DNA from: Phycisphaeraceae bacterium
Lineage (GTDB): Bacteria; Planctomycetota; Phycisphaerae; Phycisphaerales; UBA1924
DNA: 64,000 nucleotides
Reading direction: 5' to 3'
Assembly: GCA_019454185.1 (NCBI GenBank)
Contig: CP075368.1
Location: 2,707,649-2,771,648, forward strand
The notes under the pieces: generated by a model
The model's database searches: none
What the model was told of the DNA's origin: nothing
The model's input: only the letters and a program-made list of their open reading frames with translations
Made by a program: the position numbers and the translations under genes
Part shown: piece after piece, positions 1-8,711 of the stretch
Position numbering within the stretch: the first letter of the stretch is position 1
Layout: each line of letters starts with the position of its first letter

Positions 1-370
1 GACACCCGACGGCCCCGCAGGGCTTCGCAAGCTCAACGCGGCATACGAGCACCTCCTTACACGCTTCCGCTCGCTCCCGATCTTCTACGAAGAATCTACC
101 TACTGGTACAACGACGACATCCCCGACGGGCTCTGGGGAAACTGGGACCAGATCACCACGCGCCACCAACGGGCCGGGCACATCGCCTACATCGACGGTT
201 CATGCGAACTCTTCAAAGCGCCCCAAGGCGTCAAAGAAGAATGGCAGGAACGCGACAAAGACTTCGAGGCAAACGACATTTTCGTCTCTCCACGCGGCCT
301 TCCGACCTCGTGGAGACGCCTCTACTGGGCAACCCCGTATAAGTACGGCTGGGTCAACAACCCAACCTGA
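1..370 (+). CDS. Prepilin-type H-X9-DG protein, C-terminal part (5' end outside window)
   Basis: An open frame enters from the left edge and stops with TGA at 368-370, giving 122 visible residues. The fragment contains His55 followed by nine residues and then Asp65-Gly66, preceded by TRHQRAGH. This is the H-X9-DG signature at the C-terminus of planctomycete type II-pseudopilin-like proteins, which have a prepilin cleavage/methylation N-terminus and are probably processed by a PilD-type peptidase. The N-terminal pilin helix lies outside the window, so the assignment rests on the C-terminal motif and the aromatic-rich flanks (YWYNDD, LWGNWD). The next recognisable gene is over 600 bases downstream. 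The role of the individual family member is unknown. Confidence 0.75.
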   Translation, partial: TPDGPAGLRKLNAAYEHLLTRFRSLPIFYEESTYWYNDDIPDGLWGNWDQITTRHQRAGHIAYIDGSCELFKAPQGVKEEWQERDKDFEANDIFVSPRGLPTSWRRLYWATPYKYGWVNNPT

Positions 371-1012
371 TTCTGCCGTGTCGGTGGCGGCGCTCTCTGA
401 GGGGTGTATTGGATAGATCGGCTCTCGGAGCCGAGTCTGGCCGGGGTGTCGCCACATTCCAAAGCGGTCTCGCCTGCGTTTCATGGTGAGAGGCCAGCCA
501 GTCCCTCGTGGTTCTTTGCCTTCATGACTTCATGCCTTCGCGCCTTCGTGCCTTCGTGCCTTCATGTCTTTAGTGCCTTCGTGCCTTGATCTCAATGTCC
601 ACACTTCTTTCCAAGTTCACTGGCACGTCCGCAAGTCCGTGGCATACTCCTCTTGGCGATGTTCGGGGGGGGGGTAGGGTCTCTGTCGGTCGTCTGCTGT
701 GGACGCCCCCCGACCCCGGCCCGCACCAACGCCGTCGCCGCGCGCTCCTGCCATCTCTTCGAGTGGCGGGTTGCCGGCGCGAGGAGGATGTGCGATGCGA
801 ACCGATCATTCGCGCGTCGAAACTCAGACAAGTAGATCAACCCCATCTGATTCAAAGGCAATGCTGCCGGGGATTCGCGTCGTTGGTCTCGATCAGAGGG
901 GGCTCGTGCCCTCTCGTCGTCGTTGACCTGTCGGGCATCGAATCCCGCCCGGCGTCATGCCGGTCGAGGTTCGCTGCCTGACTTACACGATCGTGGTGGA
1001 AGGAGAAAGCCG
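371..1012. other. Non-coding stretch with repeat and G10 run
   Basis: No convincing gene lies here; the small frames present look unlike protein. It holds the cttcgtgcc-type repeat (517-588), a run of ten G at 665-674 facing a C-rich stretch near 706-720 that could pair with it, and the leader of the next gene. No tRNA or riboswitch was recognised. Confidence 0.5.
517..588. repeat. Dispersed short repeat, 'gtgccttc' type
   Basis: Irregular tandem copies of a gccttcrtg-like unit fill this stretch, for example ccttcgtgccttcgtgcc. The same word recurs at 59062-59100, and related units occur at other intergenic sites in the window. It lies in non-coding DNA and has no coding explanation. Confidence 0.7.
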
Positions 1013-1696
1013 ATGCGAAACGCCATCAAGAGAATACTTGCCCTCGTCGCCCTCATGCTGACCGGAGGAACCGCCATGTCCGATGTCCACACCGTCCTCG
1101 ATCCCGAGCAGCGGATCATCACCAACAACGACCTCGTCTTTGACCTCTTCAACCCAACCGAGTTGGTCGTGACGCCGTTTACGCCTCCCGGGGGAATCGG
1201 CCAGGAGCGAGAGAACACGATGCGGCTGGGTTTCAGGGAACTCGGTGGCGCTCCGAGTGGGCTCATTACTGGAAATCAACTGCCGTTCTTTCCACCTACA
1301 CCCTTCGCCACACCATCGTTCCTTGGTGTCGGCAATCCTCTCCTTCAAGAAGGAACCTGGCTCGACGAGACTCGGCAATGGCTCGACCCCGTGTACGAGA
1401 TCGACTCGGGTATCGTGGAGCCCGCGTCTTATGGACAGTCCGGAAGTCAGGGTGACTTCGACCTTCTGACTTTCGAGGACGGTGATGTCGTGCTCATCGG
1501 TTACGCGAAGTCAGACAAGAGCATGTTTGGGTACGTGCAGATTGAACGGGTATCGACGTATCAATGGAAACTGAACGGCTACCGGTTCGACGATTCCGGT
1601 GCTCCGCTCTTCATGGAGCGATTCGCTGTGCCCGGCTCTGGGTCGCTGCTTGCGCTCGGTGCGGCGGGGCTGATCCGGCCCAAGCGGGGGCGATGA
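1013..1696 (+). CDS. Secreted PEP-CTERM-like protein
   Basis: This encodes 227 residues. ATG at 1013 is preferred over a start 90 bases upstream because it follows an AAGGAGAAAGC ribosome site and begins with a basic residue and hydrophobic segment typical of a signal peptide, cleaved near residues 20-25. The mature part is acidic and has no domain I recognise. The last 20 residues (VPGSGSLLALGAAG then basic residues to the end) resemble the PEP-CTERM sorting tail: short Pro motif, hydrophobic helix, Arg/Lys cluster. The protein is probably exported and may be processed by an exosortase, but no exosortase gene lies in this window. Function is unknown; 41 bases separate it from the LamG-like gene downstream. 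Confidence 0.65.
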   Translation: MRNAIKRILALVALMLTGGTAMSDVHTVLDPEQRIITNNDLVFDLFNPTELVVTPFTPPGGIGQERENTMRLGFRELGGAPSGLITGNQLPFFPPTPFATPSFLGVGNPLLQEGTWLDETRQWLDPVYEIDSGIVEPASYGQSGSQGDFDLLTFEDGDVVLIGYAKSDKSMFGYVQIERVSTYQWKLNGYRFDDSGAPLFMERFAVPGSGSLLALGAAGLIRPKRGR

Positions 1697-1737
1697 CTGT
1701 GGAGTAGAGGCAATGCGTTCCATGCGGGAGGATTTCG

Positions 1738-2988
1738 ATGTCTGTGATCTGGACGCTTGAAGATGCGACGTGGTGCAATCGGCAGGGGAACCGGATCGGG
1801 CTTCGCTTCACCGTCTCAGGTCTAGCGTTTACGCCCACGCTGAGGCGATCCAAGGCGGTCGCTTCCAAGGTTGGCGCGATTGTCGGTTGGCGCACGGATC
1901 AGGTGACGCCAAGCCTCTTTCTTCGGTTCGAGTATCAGCTAGAGAACCGAGTCCAATCGGCCGCGCTCGTCACGCTCCAGCAGCCGGGCGCGAACTGGCT
2001 TGTCGAAGTCGTGATTGCGCTCCGCTCGTCCGGGCTAATTGCCTTGAACTCGAATCAAGGGCCTGGGATCGGATCATTCCCTCCCTGCTACATCAAAGAA
2101 CTGCTTGCCGGCTTGATCATCCTCTCCGATGGCACGACGGAGGAGTCATCCCCAGCCATCGCGTACGACCCATTGGTTCCGGCAACCGAGCCGCTGAACC
2201 TCACCGGAGCCGTCGAGAACGTCGGGCGGCTCCCCGGCTTCGATGACTCCGGCTCGGACCTTCAACTGCACCTCGACGCACAGGGACTGCGCGTGGAGAT
2301 CTCATCGGCCGAGGGATCGCTCAACTTGCCCATCGACGAATGGGGCGATCTCTCCTCCCTCTCGTCTCCTCATGATGTCGAGGCGTCCTCGGGCGCGGAA
2401 CCGAACATTGTCGTCCCATCCTTGCGAGGTATCCCCCGCGTCGAGTTCAACGGATCGACCGACTTCATGTTCCGCTCACCAGTCGATTTCGATGCCGACG
2501 CGACCGCCGCGTTCGGCGCGGTCTTCAAGACCAGCGCGACCGCTCCCGCCCACATCATCGGGAGATGGAACGACAGCGCCGCCGCCGATCACCAGTGGCG
2601 GCTCTTCTATGACGGCTCGGCGATGTCGAGCAACGTCGAGGCGGCGGCGGTGCAGAAGGATGGTTCGACTCACGCCGGCTTCTCGCTCGTCGGCACGTCC
2701 CCCGCGGCGACAACCCCGTTGATGCTGATCTACCGCTTCATCGGCGGCAGCGGAGCGCAGATCTGGGCCAACGGGAAACTGATCTCTTCCGACATGGCGA
2801 TCCCCATCGGCAGCGACAACACAGACGCGACCGACACGCTGACGCTCGGGGCACGCGACGCCTTTGTCACTGCGTCACTGCGTCACTCAGTCACTCAGTC
2901 ACTGCTCTTCACGCCGCCTCAGACGGCGGGTGCATCTCTTCCGTGCCCGCGACGCCGTCGCGTGTCACGACGAAGAAGCTCGACGTGA
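1738..2988 (+). CDS. LamG/concanavalin-like protein with disrupted 3' end
   Basis: This encodes 416 residues, starting at ATG 1738 behind a GGGAGGATTTCG ribosome site. Residues about 150-375 look like a concanavalin A-like (LamG) beta-sandwich, with VEFNGSTDFMF, FKTSATAPAHIIGRW and IWANGKLISSD giving the usual strand pattern; the N-terminal 140 residues are unassigned. No signal peptide is visible. After LTLGARDAF the frame runs into a tcactgcgtcactcag repeat (2866-2904) and then antisense through the end of the convergent gene, giving an Arg-rich, low-quality tail. The natural C-terminus is therefore probably lost, and the gene may be a truncated relic of a longer surface or adhesion protein. 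It overlaps the convergent DUF1444-like gene by 80 bases. Confidence 0.6.
   Translation: MSVIWTLEDATWCNRQGNRIGLRFTVSGLAFTPTLRRSKAVASKVGAIVGWRTDQVTPSLFLRFEYQLENRVQSAALVTLQQPGANWLVEVVIALRSSGLIALNSNQGPGIGSFPPCYIKELLAGLIILSDGTTEESSPAIAYDPLVPATEPLNLTGAVENVGRLPGFDDSGSDLQLHLDAQGLRVEISSAEGSLNLPIDEWGDLSSLSSPHDVEASSGAEPNIVVPSLRGIPRVEFNGSTDFMFRSPVDFDADATAAFGAVFKTSATAPAHIIGRWNDSAAADHQWRLFYDGSAMSSNVEAAAVQKDGSTHAGFSLVGTSPAATTPLMLIYRFIGGSGAQIWANGKLISSDMAIPIGSDNTDATDTLTLGARDAFVTASLRHSVTQSLLFTPPQTAGASLPCPRRRRVSRRRSST
2866..2904. repeat. Dispersed short repeat, 'gtcactgc/gtcactca' type
   Basis: Five gtcac units occur in tandem (gtcactgcgtcactgcgtcactcagtcactcagtcactg). The repeat sits exactly between the apparent end of the LamG domain and the stop codon of the convergent gene at 2909. 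A related agtcacgaagtcacg unit lies at 27668-27684. Confidence 0.7.
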
Positions 2989-3721
2989 TCGGGTACGGCA
3001 GCCGCCGGTAATCCTGTTCCACGCGGCTCTTCAGGCGATCGAGGAAGGGTTTGGGCTCGGCGGTCATGGCCACGAACATGTCGCGGCTGGGTGTTGCGAC
3101 GAGGAAGTCGCGTCCGAGTTGCGGCGCGAGTTTGCGATAGATGGAGCTCATGAGCAGGCGTGCCGCGTCGTAGCCGTCCTGGTTGGAGAGGATCGCGGCC
3201 CTTCCGCCGTCCTTGGACTGGATGAGCTGGACGTGCAGGTCGGGTGCGTAGGCGTCGAGGTTCTCGCGTGAGATCTCTTCGAGTTCCTCTGGGGTGAGCC
3301 CCCACTGGACCATCTGTTCGGTGGTGATGCTGACGGTCATGTTGGGGAGATCGGTCACGAAGACGATCACCGTGTTGTTGACGAACGGCACATGGGCGAC
3401 GAGTTCGCGGTTCAGGTGCTGGAAGATCGAGTCCGGCTGGATGCGGGGCATGATCCTCTCGCGGGCGAGCTCGAAGGGCAGATCGACCGCCTGGAGCGCA
3501 TCCCCCTCGAACAACTGCTCGAGGTAGTGCTCGACGATCTCCACGCCCCGCTCGGGCTCGCGCTGGACCATCCGGTACAGGTTCTCAAGATCCAGACGCC
3601 GACCGTTCACGATCAGTTCTGTCGGGCTTGTCAGCAGCACCGTGTACTCCGGCTGCTTGCCACGCAGAATCGTGACCACCTGCTCGGCGAACGCATTGGG
3701 CTCAAGCGGCATCCCGGCCAT
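2909..3721 (-). CDS. DUF1444-like protein
   Basis: This encodes 270 residues from the ATG whose first base is 3721. A longer frame reaches 3925 but its extra N-terminus is Gly/Arg-rich and unlike the rest. Upstream of 3721 is a GAGAGGGACACG ribosome-site-like stretch. The sequence alternates beta strands and helices, with YTVLLTSPTELIVNGR near the start and VIVFVTDLPNMTVSITTEQM in the middle. This layout resembles the DUF1444/YtpQ family, whose function is unknown. It is cytoplasmic, with no signal or membrane segment. The stop codon abuts the dispersed repeat at 2904. Family assignment is from memory of the pattern and is moderately secure. Confidence 0.6.
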   Translation of the reverse strand: MAGMPLEPNAFAEQVVTILRGKQPEYTVLLTSPTELIVNGRRLDLENLYRMVQREPERGVEIVEHYLEQLFEGDALQAVDLPFELARERIMPRIQPDSIFQHLNRELVAHVPFVNNTVIVFVTDLPNMTVSITTEQMVQWGLTPEELEEISRENLDAYAPDLHVQLIQSKDGGRAAILSNQDGYDAARLLMSSIYRKLAPQLGRDFLVATPSRDMFVAMTAEPKPFLDRLKSRVEQDYRRLPYPITSSFFVVTRDGVAGTEEMHPPSEAA

Positions 3722-4046
3722 GGCGTCGTGTCCCTCTCGGGAACCCGGCCCGACCGAATCGATGCTGCGCTCCCCTCGCGCCTCGACCCGGCCGTCCTGG
3801 GCCCGGGTCCTTCCTTCGTCTCCGATACGGCCCCCGGCCCACCCATGTTCTTCATCCCGCCGAGTTTCCCGCTCGGCCAATCCCCACGGACCCGCCAGCC
3901 CCACCAAACCACACGCAACGCGCACGATCTGCGCGAGTCCGACGCGCGTAAATCACTGTTGATACATGGGTTGTGGCGGCTTTCTGGGGTGCCCTATCCG
4001 GGTGGAAGGCCCTGTCGCCTGCGGGCGGGTGGGGCGCGGTGCGGAG

Positions 4047-4075
4047 TTGGCTGGTACGGGTGGATCGGGTATGAT
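4047..4075 (+). promoter_or_regulatory. Sigma70-type promoter for acpP
   Basis: TTGGCT (4047-4052), a 17-base spacer and TATGAT (4070-4075) match a housekeeping promoter well. The predicted start near 4082 gives a leader of about 60 bases before the acpP GTG. It lies in the 422-base gap between the divergent DUF1444-like gene and acpP. Confidence 0.6.
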
Positions 4076-4143
4076 CCATGCTTTCGTGGGCCCGACAGTC
4101 AAACCGAATTGTCCACGATCCGAGCACTTGGGAGACCAACGCC

Positions 4144-4392
4144 GTGACAGAGCAGGAAATCGAATCGAAGGTGATCGAGATCGTGGCGGAGCAGTTGGGC
4201 GCTGATAAGGCAAAGATCAGCCGCGACACCCGCTTTGTTGACGACCTGAACGCCGACTCGCTGGACACGGTCGAGCTCGTGATGGAGTTCGAGGACGAGT
4301 TCGAGACCTCCATTCCTGACGAGCAGGCGGAGAAGATCAAGACCGTCGGCCAGGCCATCGAGTTCATCAAGCAGGCGCACGGGATCGCCTGA
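4144..4392 (+). CDS. acpP: Acyl carrier protein
   Basis: This 82-residue acidic protein carries the growing acyl chain in type II fatty acid synthesis. The 4'-phosphopantetheine site is Ser39 in [10 protein letters not shown], the standard DSL motif at helix II, followed by MEFEDEFE and the [12 protein letters not shown] stretch of helix III. GTG 4144 is chosen because the start then matches the family ([13 protein letters not shown]) and follows TTGGGAGACC; an upstream ATG at 4078 overlaps the promoter region. Length fits the family (about 78-82). It is followed after 65 bases by the condensing enzyme gene, an arrangement common in bacteria, so the two are probably co-transcribed. Confidence 0.96.
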   Translation: MTEQEIESKVIEIVAEQLGADKAKISRDTRFVDDLNADSLDTVELVMEFEDEFETSIPDEQAEKIKTVGQAIEFIKQAHGIA

Positions 4393-4457
4393 TCCCGGGC
4401 GTCGCGGGCGTGGTCCGAGACTCGGTCCCCGGCCCCGCCCCTCACCCGGTCAACATC

Positions 4458-5735
4458 ATGCAGAACGCCAGCTGCCGCATCGTCATCACAGGCATCGGCG
4501 CCATCACCAACCTCGGCGCGGACTCCCGCTCGACGTGGGACGCCATGCGCAACGGTCGGTCGGGTATCACCCGCCTCGGTGGGCCTGATTTCGATCAATA
4601 CGCCGGGAAGTGGTCGGTCTCCGCCGCCGGACAGGTCGCCCTCGGTGATACCACCGCGATTGTCGATCCGCGTGAGGCCAAGCGACTCGATCGCTTCACG
4701 CTCCTTGCGATGGTCGCGGCACACGAAGCCGTCGCCAATTCCGGAGTCGATTTCGGCTCGGAAGATCCCGAGCGATGCGGCGTGATCGTCGGTTCCGGCA
4801 TCGGCGGGATCAAGACCATCGAAGACGGCGTGGTCACCATGGTCCAGCGCGGACCGGACCGGCTCTCGCCCTTCACCGTGCCGCGCCTCATGGTCAATGC
4901 CGCGACCGGCAACATCTCTATCCGCTACGGGCTGCAGGGCCCTGCGGGCGCGCACGCCACGGCCTGCGCCTCTTCCGGTCATGCCTTCGGCGATGCCATG
5001 GCGTGGCTGAGGCGGGGTCGGGCCGACGTCATCGTGTGTGGCGGCACCGAAGCCGCCGTCACGCCCTTGTGCGTCGGCGCGTTCCAGTCGCTCAAGGCCC
5101 TCTCCGGTCGTTCCGACGATCCAACCAAAGCGAGCCGCCCCTTCGATCGCGAACGCGACGGCTTCGTCCTTGCCGAGGGCGCGGCCATGTTCGTGATCGA
5201 GACCGAGGCGCACGCGCGGAAGCGCGGCGCGACGATCCTCGCCGAACTCGTCGGATACGGCAACAGCTCCGACGCGAGCCACATTACAGCTCCCGACGCC
5301 GAGGGACGCGGCGCGGGCCGCTCCATGCGCTGGGCTCTGGAAGACGCTTCACTCGCCACCGACGCGATCGACTATGTCAACGCCCACGGCACCTCGACAC
5401 CCCTGGGCGACAAGGCCGAGGTCGCGGCCGTGCTGGATGTCTTCGGCAGCCACGCCCGGCGCTCTTCCGGCGGGAAGTTGATGATGTCCTCGACCAAGTC
5501 CATGCACGGCCACGCGCTCGGCGCATCCGGCGCGGTCGAGATGATCGCGTGCATCCACGCCGTCAAAGAGGGCGTGATCGCACCGACCATCAACCTCGAG
5601 AGCCCCGACGATGGTTTCGACATCGATCTCGTGCCCCACGAGGCCCGCGAGCGCCGGGTCCGCTACGCGATGAACAACACCTTCGGCTTCGGCGGGCACA
5701 ACACCACGCTCATCGTCGGACGCTACGACGGGTAA
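4458..5735 (+). CDS. fabF: Beta-ketoacyl-ACP synthase II
   Basis: This encodes 425 residues. It condenses malonyl-ACP with acyl-ACP in fatty acid elongation. The Cys-His-His active site is visible: Cys170 in ATACASSGHAF, His310 in VNAHGTSTPLGD and His352 in KSMHGHALGASGAVE. The ending NNTFGFGGHNTTLIV is also typical. ATG 4458 gives the usual start (CRIVITGIGAITNLG); a GTG at 4410 would add 16 unrelated residues. No strong ribosome site precedes 4458, so translation may be coupled to acpP. Length is close to the family norm of about 412. One residue of the common SMTGH motif is His rather than Thr (SMHGH). Confidence 0.95.
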   Translation: MQNASCRIVITGIGAITNLGADSRSTWDAMRNGRSGITRLGGPDFDQYAGKWSVSAAGQVALGDTTAIVDPREAKRLDRFTLLAMVAAHEAVANSGVDFGSEDPERCGVIVGSGIGGIKTIEDGVVTMVQRGPDRLSPFTVPRLMVNAATGNISIRYGLQGPAGAHATACASSGHAFGDAMAWLRRGRADVIVCGGTEAAVTPLCVGAFQSLKALSGRSDDPTKASRPFDRERDGFVLAEGAAMFVIETEAHARKRGATILAELVGYGNSSDASHITAPDAEGRGAGRSMRWALEDASLATDAIDYVNAHGTSTPLGDKAEVAAVLDVFGSHARRSSGGKLMMSSTKSMHGHALGASGAVEMIACIHAVKEGVIAPTINLESPDDGFDIDLVPHEARERRVRYAMNNTFGFGGHNTTLIVGRYDG

Positions 5736-5737
5736 AG

Positions 5738-5754
5738 TCGTTCTTAACGAACGA
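5738..5754. terminator. Weak hairpin between convergent genes
   Basis: TCGTTC (5738-5743) pairs with GAACGA (5749-5754) across a five-base loop in the 52-base gap between fabF and the convergent fliN. No clear T-run follows, so this is only a weak terminator candidate. Confidence 0.25.
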
Positions 5755-5787
5755 TCTCTGAACGACGATTGGAAAGACGTTCCCTGC

Positions 5788-6084
5788 TCAGATAGCCGGG
5801 GGTTCTTCGCCGCTCTCAGCAGCCATCGCGGCCAGACGCTCAGCGATGTCGCCGATGAACGTGACGCGCAGCCCGAAGTTCTCGCCGACCTTGACGGCCG
5901 TGCCGCTCCCGATCTGCTTGTTGTTGATCATGAGGTCCAGCTCGTCCTCGGAGCGTTTATTCAGCTCGATGATCGAGCCGGGCGAGAGCACCAGCACTTC
6001 CGCCATGCGCATTTGACGCTCCCCGACGCGGACAACGACGGGAACCTCAATCCGCAGAATCTGGTGCTCGAGCAATGCCGGCAT
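5788..6084 (-). CDS. fliN: Flagellar motor switch protein FliN
   Basis: This encodes 98 residues, the size of a single SpoA (C-terminal FliN/YscQ) domain. RIEVPVVVRVGERQMRMAEV, LSPGSIIELNK, INNKQIGSGTAVKVGENFG and RVTFIGDI follow the family pattern closely. FliN sits in the C-ring at the base of the flagellum with FliM and FliG and takes part in CheY-dependent switching and export. A much longer frame extends upstream to 7275 but runs antisense through the protease gene and is not protein-like. The ATG at 6084 is directly preceded by GGAGG with no spacer. A near-perfect anti-16S match (GGAGGTGATC) lies about 20-30 bases upstream, so an in-frame GTG start cannot be excluded. No other flagellar gene is nearby. 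Confidence 0.85.
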   Translation of the reverse strand: MPALLEHQILRIEVPVVVRVGERQMRMAEVLVLSPGSIIELNKRSEDELDLMINNKQIGSGTAVKVGENFGLRVTFIGDIAERLAAMAAESGEEPPAI

Positions 6085-6357
6085 CCTCCAGTTATCGGCT
6101 CCCTCGATCACCTCCGTTGAGGACAACCGCCGGATCCTCGCGCGTCCTGCCACTCTTGCCGCCCGAGCTTTCCCGCCAGTTTCGGTGGCGGGTGCTCGCT
6201 TTGGCCTCTGTTGGGCTTGCGTGGGAGAGGGCGATACGTCATGCTGGGCCGGTCCTCGGACGATAACGCCGAGGCGGGGTCGGCACGCGTCGATCAATCC
6301 TGGAAGCGGCCGCGCCATTCCGGTGCGCCGTAGAACGAGAAGTAGAGAGGGATCTCC

Positions 6358-8604
6358 ATGCAGCAGCGTCTCCACCGCGCCGTCTCGGCCGCATCGCTCA
6401 TCCTCATCGTCGCCGGCACTTCCGCAGTTCTCCCCGCGAACGCCTCCGACATCACCTCCGCGCGCCCCGCAGCAGGAGCTGCCGCGCGTCCGGCGTTCGC
6501 CGAAGTACCCGGCAAGATGGAGTTCTCCGGTCAGCTCACCGTTCGCCCGAGGCAGGATCTCAACGCAGAGCGCAGCCAGGGCGCCCGCGCACGCCTGGAT
6601 GGCATGATCCTCAAGCACTACCCCGAAGTTGATGAGTACATCGTTCGCGTGCCCGAAATGAACGGACCACGTGGCGTGGCCGAGAACCAGATCATCGCCG
6701 ATCTGATGTCCACCGGCGACTACCAGTACGTCGAGCCGAACTGGATCTGCTATCCCGCATCGACACCCGCCGATCCGCTCTTCACGTCCCAGTGGCACCA
6801 TCACATGATGGAGTCGCAGGCCGCGTGGAATCTGCTGATCGGCTCGCCCTCTGTCGTTGTTGCGGTGACCGACACCGGCATCCTCACCACGCACGCCGAC
6901 CTGACGAACCGCGTACCGGGGTTCAACGCGGTGGACGATCTCGCGGAGGTTGACGGCGGGTTGATGGACGATGTCAACGGCCACGGCACACACGTCGCCG
7001 GCTGTGCCGCGCCCGCCAACGACAACGGCATCGGCGTCGCGGGCCCTGGCTGGGGACTCGGCGTGATGATGATCCGTGTCAGCAACGCAGCGGGCGGCGG
7101 TGCGTTCCTCGACGACATCACGCAGGGCGCACGCTGGGCGATAGATAACGGCGCGGTCTCCGCCAGCAGCAGCTACACCGGCGTTCAGTCGTCCACCGTC
7201 GAGACCAGCGGCGCATACATCCGCTCCCGAGGCGGGCTCTACCTCTACGCCGCTGACAACTCCAACACCAACCACTCCTCATGGGATCATCCGAACGTCC
7301 TCGTCGTGGGCGCGAGCAACCAGTCGGATGGCAAGGCGGACTTCTCTTCGTATGGCCTTGGCGTTGATCTCTTCGCGCCCGGCGTCAGCATCCTCAGCAC
7401 AACGCGCGACGGCAACTACGGCTTCGCGAGCGGCACCAGCATGGCAACGCCCGTCGCGAACGGCGTGGTCGGCATGATGTTTGCCGCCAACCCCTCGCTC
7501 TCTCCCGATCATCTCGAGTACCTGCTCTCTCGCACCTGCCAGGATTGGGGTCCGGCCGGAGAGGACGAGCTCAACGGCTGGGGACGGATCAACATGCGTC
7601 GGGCTGTCGAAGCCGCGCTCGCGAGCGCGTCGCAGTCGCCGCCCATCGTCATTGATGAGGTCGCGACGCTCTCGGTCATGGGCTCGACCACGATCGATGT
7701 GCTTGCCAACGACCTCGATCCCAACATGGAGTCGATCACGATCGGCTTGTTCCAGTCCACCACATCGCTCGGCGCGACCGTGACCCGCTCGGTCGGCACA
7801 GGCCCGGGCGGACGCGACCAACTCACCTACACCGCATCCGCAGTGGCCGGACACGATTCGTTCGAGTACACCGTGGTCGATCCGCACGGAAATGTCTCGA
7901 TCGGCAAGGTCTCGGTCGATGTCCGCGATGCCTCCGGCATGCGCGTCCCCGAGAACCCCGAGACGACCATCCCCGGTGTGCGCACCCGCTACTACGTGAC
8001 CAACGACGTCTCGATCCTGCCGCCGTTTGACTGGATCCCGTCGTACACGCAGGACACGCTCGCGAACATCAACATCCCCTCGACCGGCGGCAACTTCAGC
8101 ACCAGCGGCAGGGCAGACAACGTCGGCGCGGTCTACAACGCCTACATCACCGTGCCCACCACAGGCACCTACACCCTGAGCACCAACTCCGATGACGGCT
8201 CGAAACTCTGGATCGGGCACAATCTTGTCGTCAACAACGACGGGCTCCACGGCATGGTGACAGTCTCAGGGAACATCGGGCTCCAGGCCGGCACGCACAA
8301 GATCCGCGCAGAGTTCTTCGAGCGGGGCGGTGGCGCGGGCATGATCGTCCTGATCTCCGGCCCCGGCATCTCCAACCAACCGATCCCGCCCTCGATGTGG
8401 ACGCGCCTCTGCCCCTCCGACGCCAACCAGGACGGCACGGTCGACATCATGGACTTCCTCGCGTTCATGGACGCCTTCGGCGATTGCGACGGGCTCGAAA
8501 GCCCCTGCCGCAAGTTCGGCGTCGATGCGGATATCAACGCCGACGGCGAGATCGACATCCTCGACTTCCTCGATTTCTTCTCTTGGTTCGGCACCGGATG
8601 CTGA
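6358..8604 (+). CDS. Secreted S8 subtilisin-like protease with PA14 and GC-type dockerin
   Basis: This encodes 748 residues. A signal peptide (1-30) is followed by a propeptide-like region (50-130), a subtilase domain (about 140-420), a cadherin-like/tandem-repeat linker (430-530), a PA14-like beta domain (535-675) and a C-terminal dockerin-type region. The catalytic triad is Asp172 (VTDTGI), His209 (NGHGTHVAG) and Ser361 (SGTSMATP). The tail contains two Ca-binding loops (DANQDGTVDIMD and DINADGEIDILD) and ends FGTGC. The family hydrolyses extracellular proteins; the dockerin-like tail may attach it to the cell surface or a matrix. Start ATG 6358 follows GAGAGGGATCTCC. The next gene has the same C-terminal cassette. 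Confidence 0.9.
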   Translation: MQQRLHRAVSAASLILIVAGTSAVLPANASDITSARPAAGAAARPAFAEVPGKMEFSGQLTVRPRQDLNAERSQGARARLDGMILKHYPEVDEYIVRVPEMNGPRGVAENQIIADLMSTGDYQYVEPNWICYPASTPADPLFTSQWHHHMMESQAAWNLLIGSPSVVVAVTDTGILTTHADLTNRVPGFNAVDDLAEVDGGLMDDVNGHGTHVAGCAAPANDNGIGVAGPGWGLGVMMIRVSNAAGGGAFLDDITQGARWAIDNGAVSASSSYTGVQSSTVETSGAYIRSRGGLYLYAADNSNTNHSSWDHPNVLVVGASNQSDGKADFSSYGLGVDLFAPGVSILSTTRDGNYGFASGTSMATPVANGVVGMMFAANPSLSPDHLEYLLSRTCQDWGPAGEDELNGWGRINMRRAVEAALASASQSPPIVIDEVATLSVMGSTTIDVLANDLDPNMESITIGLFQSTTSLGATVTRSVGTGPGGRDQLTYTASAVAGHDSFEYTVVDPHGNVSIGKVSVDVRDASGMRVPENPETTIPGVRTRYYVTNDVSILPPFDWIPSYTQDTLANINIPSTGGNFSTSGRADNVGAVYNAYITVPTTGTYTLSTNSDDGSKLWIGHNLVVNNDGLHGMVTVSGNIGLQAGTHKIRAEFFERGGGAGMIVLISGPGISNQPIPPSMWTRLCPSDANQDGTVDIMDFLAFMDAFGDCDGLESPCRKFGVDADINADGEIDILDFLDFFSWFGTGC

Positions 8605-8711
8605 ACCGGAATGAAACCCCGGCGCGCCCAGGCCGTATCGATGCCCATGCCCCCCTCGGGCACTCGCACAGCTGTATCTCTGCCCAGATTCAACGCCCAG
8701 CGGAGTAAACC

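Noticed and set aside
930..960. gcatcgaatcccgcc, another tRNA-like word
   Set aside because: Surrounding sequence cannot form a cloverleaf.
586..981. 131-residue plus-strand frame upstream of the PEP-CTERM gene
   Set aside because: It starts in the repeat, has no ribosome site and is overlapped by several equally long frames in other phases.
3852..5282. 476-residue minus-strand frame across acpP and fabF
   Set aside because: It is antisense to two clear housekeeping genes and has no recognisable domain.
5788..7275. 495-residue minus-strand frame overlapping the subtilase gene
   Set aside because: Only the last 98 residues match FliN; the rest is antisense to the subtilase and has shadow-frame composition (Val/Asp/Arg-rich).
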